Assembly: GCA_019359095.1 (NCBI GenBank) | Contig: JAHHHZ010000020.1 | Span: 248,001 to 312,000 of the forward strand | Reading direction: 5' to 3' | From: Pleurocapsa minor HA4230-MV1 | Lineage (GTDB): Bacteria > Cyanobacteriota > Cyanobacteriia > Cyanobacteriales > Xenococcaceae | Length of the DNA: 64,000 nucleotides | In this document: positions 1 through 11,400 of the stretch, piece by piece | Position numbering within the stretch: the first letter of the stretch is position 1 | Layout: each line of letters opens with the position of its first letter | Notes under the pieces: model-generated | Told to the model about the DNA's origin: nothing | Database searches by the model: none | The model's input: only the letters and a program-made list of their open reading frames with translations | Program-made: the position numbers and the translations under genes

Positions 1-2
1 TC

Positions 3-80
3 TGTATTGATGTAGAAACTCTGTCAATGAGAGATGAGCTTGCCAAAAAATGTCTAGAATTGATTAATGTTTCCTATTAG
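3..80 (+). CDS. C-terminal end of an unidentified protein (truncated by window edge)
   Basis: An open frame enters from the left edge and ends at TAG (78-80). It gives 25 residues ending in LAKKCLELINVSY. The composition looks like the end of a helical soluble protein, but it is too short to assign to a family. It faces the large minus-strand surface gene, and the roughly 290 bp between them are AT-rich with no clear terminator. The reading frame is seen directly; that it is a real gene end is inferred. Confidence 0.4.
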   Translation, partial: CIDVETLSMRDELAKKCLELINVSY

Positions 81-368
81 CGAGCGCAAAACCTATTAAT
101 TTTTATTGGCGTTGCACAATGAATAAATGATCGGCTAAAAACTAACATATTTGTTATAAACATCGATAATTTTTTGTCTGAAATTGAGTGAATACGCTTT
201 CATTTAAGATTTGCTTTCCGAATTTCAACTAATGTATCTCACTTATTTGAGAAATGCTATAACGTTTTTACGTATGACTATATTACAGTCAATAAGTTAA
301 TCGAAGAATTATTTTTAACAGTAAATGCAGTTAGTGGTTAGAAAGTTTTCTGTGAGCTGCTTATCGAG

Positions 369-3300
369 CTATTTAACCTTGGCGCGGAAGCGAATAAAGC
401 CATAAGAATTAGCAGGTGTTCCTGGAGCTGTAGCTGGAGGGAGAGGAGTATTTAGTTTAATTAACACTACTCCTGAAAGATTATTGCTACTGTCATTAAC
501 AGGAATTAAAGTATGAGGAATTAAATTATCGGTATCATTAGGATCGTGTTTTTTACACAGGTTAAGAGGAGGATTAGTACCTGGGGGATAAAAATTTCCT
601 TGGTGATTATTAATGGGATTTTTAATAAAATTCGATAAATATATATTGATAGAGTCAGCTGGATTCGTTGTATTCAATCCCAAACCAATACCAACTTCCG
701 TGCCATAACTGTTTTTATTAAAAGTCATATTATCTGGCACAACATCGCAAATGTTGACATTTTTAGCATCCGCATCACCATTAGAGAGAAAATAAATAGT
801 GTATTCTACTTCATCTCCTGGTTTAACATCAGGAACATTAATTGCTCCACGTAGATATTTGTTGATACTAGGGTCGCTATTAGAATCGGGCCAATTAGAA
901 TTGTTATCATTTAAAGTAGCGTCATCAACAAAAGTATTATCGAATTGAATTTCGTCGTCTGGCTGACCAGGGTTAATAGCTGTAATCCGCTTGACCAGGA
1001 GTAATTTGGGGTTAGATGCTACGGGTTGAGCGATCGCAATTTGATAATCTTCAACTTCACCGTTACTGGCAGCATTTCCAGGGGTAGTATTATTAATCGA
1101 ATTATCGCTGGTTAAACGCAAACGAACGTAAGTGTTACCTACTGTTCCCACACTAATCCCACTCCAGGTTAAATTAGCTGCGGGGTTGCCACCAGTAGTA
1201 CCTTGATTAACTGTTGCACTAGCATATTCTATTAGTTCAAACTTACCGTCTTTATTAAAATCAATCCAAGCGTGAAGGGTAGCAGATTGTGTTGTGGTGT
1301 TAGTAGCAGTAATATTGTTGGCAGGAATGGTGTAGCTGGTATCCCCTGCGGTTAGGGTAGGTAGAGTAAAGTTGTTTTCATCATCGCCATTACCTGTCCC
1401 TGTCCCCGTAAGAGCATCATCATCGGTAGCATTGCTATTATCCTCAATACCATCAACAAAACCATTGGCATCAGCATCGGGAGCTGTTGTGCCTAAAAAT
1501 AATCCAGAAACGATCGCGTGATTTGCCCCTAGAGGATTGGTGCTACTGTTGTTATCAACAATATTATCTGTACCGTAAGTATCGGGAGCATCACCGAAGT
1601 CAGCAGGACATAAGTTTGCTAGAAAAGCATTTGTAAACTGATTTTGCAGGGTGCTGTAATCAGTAATGGGAAGAAAGTCAGCTTCCAGTACGTTTGACCC
1701 GTTGTAAGCCGCAGTATTATCTCCGTCTGTAATTGGCTTAAAGCCACTGTCTATAGTTAATCCATCTACGCCTATCCCGTAGATATGTGCGCCAGCATTT
1801 TTAAACTGTGTGGCTTCGTCTGTGGGACTTCCTCCGCTGGTTTGCGCTCCATCGGTAAAGAAAAACACGACATCTGGCTGGTTGACTCCTAGTGCGGTAC
1901 CTGCTTGAAAACCTGCTTCCCAGTTTGTACCACCACCAGGAACACCATAATTAGTATTTAAAGCAGTTTGAAAAGTGGCTAGATTAGCAGCGGTAATATT
2001 GGTATAGTTAATGACCGTTCTACCAACACCATCAAACCCCACTATGGCAGCTTGTCCAGTCAGGTTTTTCGCCACAAAGCTATTAAGAGTTGCCATAACT
2101 GCATCTCGCTGCTGTTGAACTTCAAGAGGGTCAGCGACAGAGCCAGAGTCATCCAGAATAAATAGTAGATTTCTCGAAGGAGTCTGACAAAAATCTGGGG
2201 GGAGGTCTGGATTGCCGTTAGCTGCGATCGCAATTTTGTAATCTTCGACTTCTCCATCATTAGCATTACCAATAGAACGCTCATCTTGAGTTGTCGTCCC
2301 GTTATCCGTTAAAGTACTACTAGTTAGACGGAAACGGACATAGGTGTTACCAGGAGTAGTTCCACTCGGTACAGCCCAAATCAAGTTAGCACTTGTAGCA
2401 CCGTCAATAACCGAAACACTGTTATGTTCTCCTGATTCAAATTTACCGTCTTGATCGAAGTCAATCCAGCCGTGTAAAGTAACGTTATCACCACTAGTAT
2501 TGGTAACAGGCACAGTCAGTTCATAATTGCCGATAGTAGGGGTGTTGGCTAAGGTAGTAAACGCATCTTCATCTGTACCATCCCCAGTGCCATCAAAAGG
2601 AGCTTGAGCATCAGTTTCCGAATCAGGTGGGTTACTACCCAATTTTATGGTGTTAGTAATAATGTGATTGGCACCTATGCCCTCACCACTATTATTGGTG
2701 GAGTTTGTACCATAAGAGTCGGGGGCATCCCCATAGTCGCGTGCTTGAGCGATCGCAATTTGATAATCTTCAATTTCACCATAATCGGTGCTAAGAGAAG
2801 CCCCTGTAGCTGATTCGGCAGTTGCTTGGACACTACCTAAGCGAAAACGAGCATAGGTATTACCAGTAGTCATGCCAGCAGGAGTCGTAAACGTAACGTT
2901 AAAACTTCGGGGGTTAGTACTATTAGTAGGAACTGTAACAGTCGCTGATTTCTCTCCAGTGTCGTTGAAATCACCATCTTTGTTGAAGTCAATATAGCCA
3001 ACTAAATGAGCATTCAGCAAGGGAACATTGTTTTGTACACTGACGGGTACAGTATAGGTTTGATTGGCTGTAGTAGTTAAAGTGGGAAAACTGCTTACTC
3101 CATCTTCATCATCAGTTGTACCACTAGTATCATCTGCCAGAGCAGTAGCATTTTGTAAACTACCATCGTCAGTATCAATATTGCTACCTAAACTTAAAAC
3201 CTGACCAGCAATATTGATTTTAACTTGGGCTGCACCACCATCCAAGGCGGTAGTTTGATAATTTCCTGTCCCTGTACCAACAGCCGCATCGGGAGCATCA

Positions 3301-5915
3301 CCATAATCATAAACTGATGCAGATATAGATACTGGATAATCTTCCACCTCCCCATTTGTGGCATTACCGATAGAACGCTCATCAATAGTGGCAGTTAGAG
3401 GATTATCTGTTAATGTGTTATCGGTAGTTAGACGGAAGCGTACATGAGTATTACCTGGAAGAGTTCCAATGGGAATAGCCCAGTTTAGGCTCGCATTGGT
3501 ACTATTATTAGCAACCGCAGCATTTTTATACTCTCCTAATTCAAATTTACCGTTCTTATTAAAGTCAACCCAGGCGTGTAAAGTAGCAGCACCGCCACTA
3601 GTATTGGTTACAGGAACAGTAAGATTATAATTGCCGACAGTGGAGACATTGGCTAAAGTTGTAAAAGCATCCTCATCATCAGGAGTCCCATTACCGTCAT
3701 CCCCTGCTGCTGTTGCCCCCGCATCCGCCCCTAATTGAGTTCCTAATTCTTTATCAGGTTTAACACTACCTAGATATAAGGTAGGCGTAGTAGGAATAAC
3801 ATGACCAGCATTACCAAAAGAGCTAGGCGCGTCACCATAGTCAACTCCTTGGATCGCTAACTTATAATCTTCAACTTCTCCGTCTCTCCCTCCTCCATTA
3901 AAGTCGCTGGTTGTGAGCGGATCGCTATTTAAACGGAATCGAGCATACATATCACCAGCAGTTAAACCGCTTAATCCACTCCAAGTTAGCGTAACATCGC
4001 TGTTGGTATTATTTGGGACAGACTGCACAACTCCTTCACTGGGCTGGAACTGTCCATCCTTATTAAAATCAATCCAGCCCCCTAAAGAAGTTGCTGCACC
4101 TGTTGTATTTTTGACTTTAACGGTGACGGAATAAGTTGTTGCATTCTCGATTAAAGGGCTGAAGCTGATTACGCCATCTTCATCATCAGGGGTTGTACCG
4201 TTGATGTCATCGCCATCTGCATTAACAGAAGGCTGACCGTCAGAGTCAGAGTCAGGAGCATTCACGCCTAAGTGTAGATTAGAATTAACCAAGTGGCTGG
4301 CAGGGATTCCTCCCACCGTAATATCCTTGTTTGTGCCGTAGGTATCAGGAGCATCGGCAAAATCGTTTGCGTCAGAGGTGGCAATAATTGCTTTGGTTGT
4401 TTGGGGCTGCGAAGTATCGAAAACCCAGGTATCAAGGTAATTACCGTCGCCAATACTGCCTGCGTTAAAGTTTCCCCAGGTATGAGTTCCAGCCGCAGTT
4501 CCAGAAAGACCACCCACTAGGTTTTTAGTTGCACCAGCTGGAGTGGTAATCTTGGTATCATCCCAGAAATTTGAGACAGCCGACCTCGAACTACCATTCC
4601 ATTTCCAGATAGACAGCCCGTCATTTGTACCGCCACCACTTGTTTCAGCATCAAAGGTGACAAAGTGATATTCACCCAGCACGACAGAAATCTGGGCGGG
4701 ATAAGAACCAGGAGTTAACGCTGTATTGTTATCTCCCCTACCATCCCAGGCAACAGCGTTTACACCTGAAGTTGTAGAACCAAACAAAATGCGATCGCCC
4801 GCCCCAAACACTCCATTTTGGTTGGTATCAATGACAATTTTGTAAGTACCAGCTACATCTGAATTAAATCTAAAAAACCCTGAATCTTGAACGCTACTAG
4901 TTGTTGTAGGAGAAATGGTATTGTCTTGTCCTGCATTATCAATAAAACTTATATTCGAGACTGAAGCAGGTGCAGGCTCTGGAAGGATTGGAGCAATGAA
5001 AGAAGATGAATTGGGTGGAGACAGGTAAATAGGATAGCTTTTAGTATAGGCAGCCCCAGAGGTAGTACCTGGAACACTTCCTCGTGAATTGGGAGCATTA
5101 AGACCAATTCCATTGGCAATAATTTCATGCCTCTGGGGCGCAAATCTATTTAAGTCCAGTTGCCAAATAAATTCAGTATTTGTCCGCCCTCCTGGTGTTC
5201 TGATGTAAAGGTCTGCATCATATGCTCCCGCTGTTGTAAAGGCATTGCCTGCATTAAATGCCCAACTGGTAGCCCACACTTGACCGTTATTTGCTCTTGG
5301 GTCAGGATTAGTCAAGGCATTGGGCGTAACGGTAACATCAAAATAGGTGAAAACATTATTGGTATCACCAGCTGCTAGGGTGTCATTGTACAGACGAATT
5401 TCATAGGTGCCAGCTTCGGGTGCAATAAAGCGAACTGAATTAGAAAGCGTACCAGTGGGCTGACTTGGCTTATTTTGATTAGTACAAAGCGTTGTTTGAG
5501 TAGTGGTTCTGGCATTTCCAGTACCTACGCGCCACGCTCCTGCTCCATCAGCAGCAGCAGCATTAAATGCACCAGGAGAACCAGCCGCTACTTGAGTTGT
5601 ATAATTAATTTCAGTTCCTGATGGGCGGAAAACCTCAACTGAGAGTAAATCTGTGGTACTCCACCCACAAAGTGAGATATTAATGACCTGATTGGCGTTC
5701 TCAACATTGACCTTAATGGGTCTTGGCCCTTGATTTGCCTGCACAAAGCCGTTTGTAGCATTGTACTCAAATAAGTAAACGTTAAGTCCTTGAGTGCCGT
5801 TACCGAGTTGTTGAGATCCTTCGCTTAACGCGGGTAGGGCAAAGCCCAGTGATGCGAATAAAACTAAACCAAAATGAAAGGACGCTTTTCTCTGAATACT
5901 TAGCTGATTGTTCAT
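369..5915 (-). CDS. Giant secreted GEVED-repeat / vWA / DUF11 surface protein
   Basis: An 1848-residue exported protein. The N-terminus has a basic start and a hydrophobic stretch (FGLVLFASLGFALPALS), read as a signal peptide. After a beta-rich region (to about residue 515) come four GEVED-type units (about 518-1232). Each opens with D(Y/F)(G/A)DAP, carries an acidic DFNKDGKFE-like segment that may bind calcium, and closes with GE(V/I)EDY. A von Willebrand A domain (about 1240-1435) follows, with the MIDAS motif DDSGS. A fifth GEVED unit (about 1436-1635) and a DUF11-like domain (PGDEVEYTIYFLSNGD) end the chain. Such architectures are adhesive or matrix proteins at the cell surface. It is the last gene of a run of six minus-strand surface genes. 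The start is the first ATG before the signal peptide. The ligand is unknown. Confidence 0.9.
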   Translation of the reverse strand: MNNQLSIQRKASFHFGLVLFASLGFALPALSEGSQQLGNGTQGLNVYLFEYNATNGFVQANQGPRPIKVNVENANQVINISLCGWSTTDLLSVEVFRPSGTEINYTTQVAAGSPGAFNAAAADGAGAWRVGTGNARTTTQTTLCTNQNKPSQPTGTLSNSVRFIAPEAGTYEIRLYNDTLAAGDTNNVFTYFDVTVTPNALTNPDPRANNGQVWATSWAFNAGNAFTTAGAYDADLYIRTPGGRTNTEFIWQLDLNRFAPQRHEIIANGIGLNAPNSRGSVPGTTSGAAYTKSYPIYLSPPNSSSFIAPILPEPAPASVSNISFIDNAGQDNTISPTTTSSVQDSGFFRFNSDVAGTYKIVIDTNQNGVFGAGDRILFGSTTSGVNAVAWDGRGDNNTALTPGSYPAQISVVLGEYHFVTFDAETSGGGTNDGLSIWKWNGSSRSAVSNFWDDTKITTPAGATKNLVGGLSGTAAGTHTWGNFNAGSIGDGNYLDTWVFDTSQPQTTKAIIATSDANDFADAPDTYGTNKDITVGGIPASHLVNSNLHLGVNAPDSDSDGQPSVNADGDDINGTTPDDEDGVISFSPLIENATTYSVTVKVKNTTGAATSLGGWIDFNKDGQFQPSEGVVQSVPNNTNSDVTLTWSGLSGLTAGDMYARFRLNSDPLTTSDFNGGGRDGEVEDYKLAIQGVDYGDAPSSFGNAGHVIPTTPTLYLGSVKPDKELGTQLGADAGATAAGDDGNGTPDDEDAFTTLANVSTVGNYNLTVPVTNTSGGAATLHAWVDFNKNGKFELGEYKNAAVANNSTNASLNWAIPIGTLPGNTHVRFRLTTDNTLTDNPLTATIDERSIGNATNGEVEDYPVSISASVYDYGDAPDAAVGTGTGNYQTTALDGGAAQVKINIAGQVLSLGSNIDTDDGSLQNATALADDTSGTTDDEDGVSSFPTLTTTANQTYTVPVSVQNNVPLLNAHLVGYIDFNKDGDFNDTGEKSATVTVPTNSTNPRSFNVTFTTPAGMTTGNTYARFRLGSVQATAESATGASLSTDYGEIEDYQIAIAQARDYGDAPDSYGTNSTNNSGEGIGANHIITNTIKLGSNPPDSETDAQAPFDGTGDGTDEDAFTTLANTPTIGNYELTVPVTNTSGDNVTLHGWIDFDQDGKFESGEHNSVSVIDGATSANLIWAVPSGTTPGNTYVRFRLTSSTLTDNGTTTQDERSIGNANDGEVEDYKIAIAANGNPDLPPDFCQTPSRNLLFILDDSGSVADPLEVQQQRDAVMATLNSFVAKNLTGQAAIVGFDGVGRTVINYTNITAANLATFQTALNTNYGVPGGGTNWEAGFQAGTALGVNQPDVVFFFTDGAQTSGGSPTDEATQFKNAGAHIYGIGVDGLTIDSGFKPITDGDNTAAYNGSNVLEADFLPITDYSTLQNQFTNAFLANLCPADFGDAPDTYGTDNIVDNNSSTNPLGANHAIVSGLFLGTTAPDADANGFVDGIEDNSNATDDDALTGTGTGNGDDENNFTLPTLTAGDTSYTIPANNITATNTTTQSATLHAWIDFNKDGKFELIEYASATVNQGTTGGNPAANLTWSGISVGTVGNTYVRLRLTSDNSINNTTPGNAASNGEVEDYQIAIAQPVASNPKLLLVKRITAINPGQPDDEIQFDNTFVDDATLNDNNSNWPDSNSDPSINKYLRGAINVPDVKPGDEVEYTIYFLSNGDADAKNVNICDVVPDNMTFNKNSYGTEVGIGLGLNTTNPADSINIYLSNFIKNPINNHQGNFYPPGTNPPLNLCKKHDPNDTDNLIPHTLIPVNDSSNNLSGVVLIKLNTPLPPATAPGTPANSYGFIRFRAKVK

Positions 5916-6155
5916 GGTCTATTTCAACTGATCTGTACTAGGGAAATGAGGATAGATTTTAGGCAGGGAAAACTAAAGCAGAGTGATTTGATTAAGATGA
6001 GCTGCGATCGCACTCAAAAAAAAATATCTTGTAAACTCTTGTTTAACTTGCATTTCTTATAAAGTTTTCGGGGTGTTTGTAAAAAATTCATAACGGTTTA
6101 GTAATTTAATAAGCTGTCAAGTTTTTAAAAGGAAGAAATAAGAGCAAACGGTAAG

Positions 6156-8330
6156 TTATCGTTCTAGTTGCAAATCAGCATCCTGATCCTCAAAAATGAT
6201 GTCTACACCCCTAAGATCGCGGAAAATTACTTCTACTCTGCGGTTATAGGCGTGATCTACCGTAGAATTCCCAGGTTTTTCTAACTCAGATTCACCTAGA
6301 GGCAAAATCGACATTCTGGCAGGATCTACTCCCTGCTGTAAGAGATAGTTGCGAGTAGCATCAGCACGACGACGACTTAAATCCAGGTTGTATCGATCGC
6401 TCGCACGGAAGTCGGTATGTCCTTGTAATTCAATCATCATGTAGGGATATAGTTTTAAGACAGTCGCTATTTGGTTTAAGACTTTGGCGCTAGTCAGGGA
6501 AATATTCGCTCGATCGAGGGCAAAGTGGATATTGCGCGGGACATTTAATTTGATCGGCTCTGGTGTTGGCTGGATTTCAGGTTGAGTAGGGGGGTTGAGT
6601 ACTTCCGCAATAGGTTTAGTTGTGCAGTTGGGTAGAGTTAGAGAACGTTCAACAACTCGATTGGTCAAGGCGGGGAAACCCCGCCGACCCTCTCGTTCAA
6701 TAGTCGATTTGGCTCGATCTAAAGCACGGATGGTTGCATTAAAAGCTGGTTCTGAGGTGCCGTAATCTGATTTAGTGGCGATCGCACTTACGATCGTTCC
6801 TGGTGTAGGGTTAGCTAAAGTAAAACCAAATTTGCCATCTTGATCCGCAACTATTTCGGCTAAAGGTTCGCTTAACGGGCCATAATTATGACTTTGACTG
6901 GCTAGAGGACTTTGTTGTTTAACATCTCTGGGAATACCTAGCTTCACCTGATATAAAGTTACTGTCGATCCAGGATCGGCGACTCCATCAATATTGGCTT
7001 TGCCGTCGATCAGATAAAAGTCTTCACTGAGAAATTGAGGCGCGTTAATCGATTTATTAGCAGTGTCGCGTTTGCGGTTACGAGAATTACGGACTGGGTT
7101 AACGCCATCACCTAATTGATAGAAAGTTCTGCCTTCGCGATCTCTGGTGTTGAGGTCAATACTTAAACCTTCTAGATCGTTAAAAGTATTATTAGTAATT
7201 AAATTGCGATCGCTTTGGGGATAAGCAGTAATTGTTACCCCTGTACCTGTCTGCCAACTTATTTGATTATTAGTAACCTGGTGATCGTTACCGATGAGAT
7301 ATACGGCAGCGCTAGGAACTCGGCGACCATTGAATTTGATTGTATTTTGGTTAATAGTTAGATTGCCTTCGGGTTTAAAGAGATACACACCACTACCGTC
7401 ATTACCACAAATCAGATTATCGCTAATTTGACTATCATCGATTAATCCCTCTAAATAAATAGCGTGGGGCATTCCCGCTAAGCCATTCCCAACAATAATA
7501 TTTTCTTTAATTTGAGTTTTTTGAGCCTCAACGGAAGTGAGAATAGCGCTACCATCATGATATTCAATACGGTTGTGTTCAATTTTGGTATTGACTCCAT
7601 CAAAAAGCCAGACACCAAAACTAGAAGGAACTTCAGTTATAGATTCATCGGGAGGTAAACCCAGCCAGTTATCCACAATTTCCACAGCTTGAGGACTACT
7701 TTTGGGGATAAAAGCAGCTAAATCTTCGCTCACAGGTAAACGAGAACCAATGACAATATCTCCACCTGGGGTAGTATCCGTAGGCTGATTAGGTTGGCTG
7801 AAACCGTAGATACTTAAACCTTTGACCGTAATGCGATCGCCTGAAATAGTTAAACCCCGAAACACATTTTTGCCCTCGGCGACTGTCAGACTAACTACAG
7901 GAATAGGTATCGGAAGTTCAACTGTAGCAATCTTCTTAGGGTCATAATCAGGATGAGTCGTACCGTCAATAACTAAACCAGAATTTAATAAAGGTGGCAG
8001 AGGCTTCTGTAACTCAATTTTGATCGGTGCAGGTAAATCAAATTCAATCCGAGAAGCATTCGATTCTTGAATAACAGTAACTTGCTTTTGTTCAGCAGGG
8101 CTTAATTCTGACAAGGATAAAGTATTATTTACTAAACTAATAGCCTCTCTAAGGGTGAGTTGTCGATCGGGATTGATAGTATCGCGATCGCTATTTACCA
8201 AAACTCGATAGGATTTGAAGTTAGCTTGTGCTGTAACAGTTTGTCCTGAAAAGATTGCTACACCACTAACAGTCAAAACCGTTAACAGGACTTTAGGTAT
8301 TAAATTGTGTTTGTCTCTGTTAATGTTCAT
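6156..8330 (-). CDS. Parallel beta-helix protein with C-terminal OmpA domain
   Basis: A 724-residue exported protein. A signal peptide (VLLTVLTVSGVAIFSGQTVTAQA) is followed by a region rich in short N-x-I/L-x-x-N repeats (about 150-400), typical of right-handed parallel beta-helix (PbH1) folds. Next comes a carboxypeptidase-like beta domain (DGVADPGSTVTLY). The C-terminus (about 595-715) is an OmpA domain with GHTDFRASDRYN and NRRVEV, the residues that bind peptidoglycan diaminopimelate in this family. It probably tethers the surface structure made by neighbouring genes to the cell wall. A perfect hairpin palindrome lies inside the coding sequence (6663-6689) and encodes part of EGRRGFPALTNR just before the OmpA domain. 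Confidence 0.88.
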   Translation of the reverse strand: MNINRDKHNLIPKVLLTVLTVSGVAIFSGQTVTAQANFKSYRVLVNSDRDTINPDRQLTLREAISLVNNTLSLSELSPAEQKQVTVIQESNASRIEFDLPAPIKIELQKPLPPLLNSGLVIDGTTHPDYDPKKIATVELPIPIPVVSLTVAEGKNVFRGLTISGDRITVKGLSIYGFSQPNQPTDTTPGGDIVIGSRLPVSEDLAAFIPKSSPQAVEIVDNWLGLPPDESITEVPSSFGVWLFDGVNTKIEHNRIEYHDGSAILTSVEAQKTQIKENIIVGNGLAGMPHAIYLEGLIDDSQISDNLICGNDGSGVYLFKPEGNLTINQNTIKFNGRRVPSAAVYLIGNDHQVTNNQISWQTGTGVTITAYPQSDRNLITNNTFNDLEGLSIDLNTRDREGRTFYQLGDGVNPVRNSRNRKRDTANKSINAPQFLSEDFYLIDGKANIDGVADPGSTVTLYQVKLGIPRDVKQQSPLASQSHNYGPLSEPLAEIVADQDGKFGFTLANPTPGTIVSAIATKSDYGTSEPAFNATIRALDRAKSTIEREGRRGFPALTNRVVERSLTLPNCTTKPIAEVLNPPTQPEIQPTPEPIKLNVPRNIHFALDRANISLTSAKVLNQIATVLKLYPYMMIELQGHTDFRASDRYNLDLSRRRADATRNYLLQQGVDPARMSILPLGESELEKPGNSTVDHAYNRRVEVIFRDLRGVDIIFEDQDADLQLER
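6663..6689. repeat. Palindromic element inside the OmpA-protein gene
   Basis: A 7-bp GC-rich stem, GGCGGGG/CCCCGCC with an AAA loop (6669-6685), is flanked by a further GGTC/GACC pair. It stands out in AT-rich coding sequence and is translated in frame within a linker. It looks like a dispersed palindromic repeat that became coding; that origin is inferred. Confidence 0.65.
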
Positions 8331-8336
8331 TTTATT

Positions 8337-8443
8337 AATTACTGATTACTGATTACTGATAGCTAGGCTTTAGTTTTTAGTTATTAGTTTTAGTCTTTGT
8401 TTTTTTACTCGTTACTCGTTACTTCCTATTTCCTATTTCCTAT
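8337..8443. repeat. Heptanucleotide tandem repeats between two surface genes
   Basis: The gap holds ATTACTG repeated three times (about 8340-8362), an irregular TTAGTTT region, then CGTTACT and three exact TTCCTAT units (8423-8443). Read on the minus strand, the last array is AGGAAAT repeats, and the stop codon of the 1530-aa gene (8440-8442) lies inside it. These resemble the short tandemly repeated repetitive (STRR) sequences known in cyanobacteria. Confidence 0.8.
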
Positions 8444-11400
8444 TTCTCCTTCTCCTTCTTCTTAGAGACAACCTCTGGAGGAGAGGGTGCTTGATGTTGC
8501 CCAAAGCCATCTAGTAGGCTATTTAACTTAACCGTCAAGCCTACATAAGGGCCTCCAGCCGAGCGAGTACCAGTGAAGTCTTCATCGTCAGCACGACCAA
8601 AGACATAGCCTCCAGATATGCGCACTTCGGGGGTGAGATAATAACCAGCTTCTAGAAGAAATCCTGATTCGGTATAGCCTGCGGAGGGTTGCCAAATCAT
8701 GCGGGCTTCCGCTGCTAAATCGATGTGGTAATTCAGGCGATAGGTGGCGCGTATTTGTCCTAGAGAGATATTGCTGCTACCGACAAAATCATCGGCGAGG
8801 AAAGTTTTGCTGTTACGAAAGGCATATTTACCGTAGAATTCCCAGCGCCAATTGGGAGCGTAAATACCCTCCAGCGCAAATAGGTGTTCTTGAGAACCCG
8901 TACCATTGCCCAAGAGAATTGTTTCAGGTAAAGTTCCGCCATTTTCTTCGTATTCATAACGCAATAAAGCGTTAAATTTGTCTTGTTTGGGGTCGCGATA
9001 AGCTAAACCAAGACGTAATTGCCTGGTAGTACCAATGTCAAATTTCTGGTTAGCAGAACTGGCTTGGTTGTAGTCAAACAGAGTAGTTAGAGCGTCAGAG
9101 ACTTTTCCTGTGACTCCAGCGGAAAGAACTGTATTACTACCTCCCGAACCATCGCTATATTGCCATTTAGCACTCGCAGTAAAATCAGGATCGTCAGTAT
9201 ATTCAATCCCAATTCCGTAGGTAGAGCCAGAACCAAAGCTGAGAGAATAAGCACTCTGACCGACAGAAAAGGGTTGCGCAAATTGAGTTCCAGTATCACT
9301 ATTTTGAGTAGAACTATCAAAAGTATGTTCGTAGTCAAAATCGATATTTAAACCAGGCGCAAGGGATAACTTTTGCTGTAAGCCAATTGAACCAACATTA
9401 TTAATGCCGTCAATACCGTTAGTGATGTTATATCTGCCAGTGAGGGTAGCATTTGCCCAAGGATTATATTCTCCCTGAAGCCCGAAAGTAGTTAGTGATT
9501 CCCCTGCTAAGTCCCCTCTGGTGAACCATTGATGATTAAAGACCAGACTTAAACCTTCATAGAATTCCCAATCCAAACCCAAACCAAAGCGATCCGAGTA
9601 AAGTGCATCAGTGCTATTAGAAAGAGTCAAATCATTTAGAGCATGAAAATTGAGCTTATCAACGATGGGAATCGAAAAATGCGATCGCAATTGAGTAGAG
9701 GTACTGTTTAAATTACCCGAAACCGTGTTATCTTGGCGATCGCGCCAGGTTAAGTCTAAGCCTAAATCAGCCTTGCCAATTTTTTGTTCAACCCCTGCGG
9801 TGATAGTGGAAACTGAGTTATCTACTCGACTACCAGGAACAGGATCGAACCCAGGATTGAGAAAATCTTCTAACTCGTCTAAAGGACGGGGAGCAACACC
9901 GTTATTTTCTTGACGTTCATATAAAAACCGTAGATTAGTTGTCTCAGCGACTTTCGCCGTTAGTTCGCCACCATAGCGTTTTTGTCCAGGAACAAAACTG
10001 AGGGTAGCATTATTAGCAAAACCTTCGTCTGCCTCACGGTAATAGGCTCGTCCTAGAATATTGTTGGTAAATTTTACTTCCCCTTCTAAGCGATATGCCG
10101 AACCATTAGCATCAGCAAAGATAGTCTGGTTCTCAGAATTAGCATATTCGGCGATGATCTTACCCCAATTACCCAGGGAAACATAAGCATCAAAACCTAA
10201 AAGTTTAAAATCCAGATCCCCACGATCTTCATTGAGATAACTCATTCCCAACCAGGTGGGACGATCGAAATCGCGGTCAAAATGGTACCGCGCTCTACCT
10301 CCGATTAAAGTTGAATCTCTTGTCTCGCTCTCAAACTGATAAGTAGTGATAATTCTGCGAACCAGAACATTTCCTCGATCGTCGATCGCAGTACGTAGAA
10401 CAGGATCTTTAAACAGCAATGTACCTCGGTCATAATCAATTTCGTAATCTAACCCCAGAGTTAAACGTTCGCGATTAACCACATTGCCAGGATCGTTGAG
10501 GGGAGTAAGTTCAAGATAGACATCTTCTGAACCTGGAATCAGTAATCGACGCGAGAGGAAGTAAAAACCTGATGTGCCATCGGGAGCAATTCCATCTCTT
10601 TGGAAACCTTCGGCGTTGTTGGCATAAAAAGCATTAAGCTGGAAATTACCGAGATTGTAGTTAGATTTAAAACCGTGTAGCTGACGACTAATCGCGCTAA
10701 ATTCTTGAGATTCAGTGGCAAACTCTTCGGTATTATAATCACCCCACATAAAGTAATCAGGTTCGGCAAATTCTATGGCTGAATTTTTTTCCAAACGCAG
10801 ATATACACTATCAGTAGAAGGGGTAGTTACTTCCGTAGTGGAGCTATCACCGTAGACAGGATAGCCAGACTCAGAATCACTGTAAGTCCGAAAAATGCGA
10901 GTTTCCCCGTTGTTATCTTCATTCAAAGGGCGATCGCTATTAAATGCTCCTGTATAACTCCATTTACCAAAACTGCCTGTAATAAAAGCTGCTGAATTAA
11001 AGTCAACCTCGGCACCATTGTCTTCGTCTAGAGGTAAAAAATCGCGATAATTATCATAATAGTCAGTGCCTCTAGCACCAATCCGCAGATTGGCAAATCC
11101 TGTTAGAAGTGGCTGTTCTCGTAGAGTATTTTTAAATTGTATTTGCGTATAAGCTTCTAAATGTGAAGACTGTGCTTGAACAGTAACAGTTTCGGCATCA
11201 TAACCAGCCTGCAAAGAAGCCGTAAATTCTCCTTTTTGGGATTTTACCTGGAATCCTGGTCGATCTGGGTTGAGATCTGCACCGACAAATTTTCCCTCAC
11301 TGCTGTTGAGGGTTACAGTCTCATTCCAAACAGAAACTTTTCCCTGCTCATCAAGAAACTGTCCTTTAACTGTGGCAATACTTTTGCCGTCGGCTGGTAT

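Noticed and set aside
229-239. Calling the shared CHAT/TPR motif (CHAT residues 229-239) a true RHIM
   Set aside because: The spacing from the QIG core to the Asn (G-x4-N) is longer than in animal RHIM (G-x2-N), so only a resemblance to RHIM/BASS motifs is claimed.
8337-8443. Heptamer arrays as CRISPR-like repeats
   Set aside because: Units are 7 bp with no spacers, and no cas genes occur in the window.
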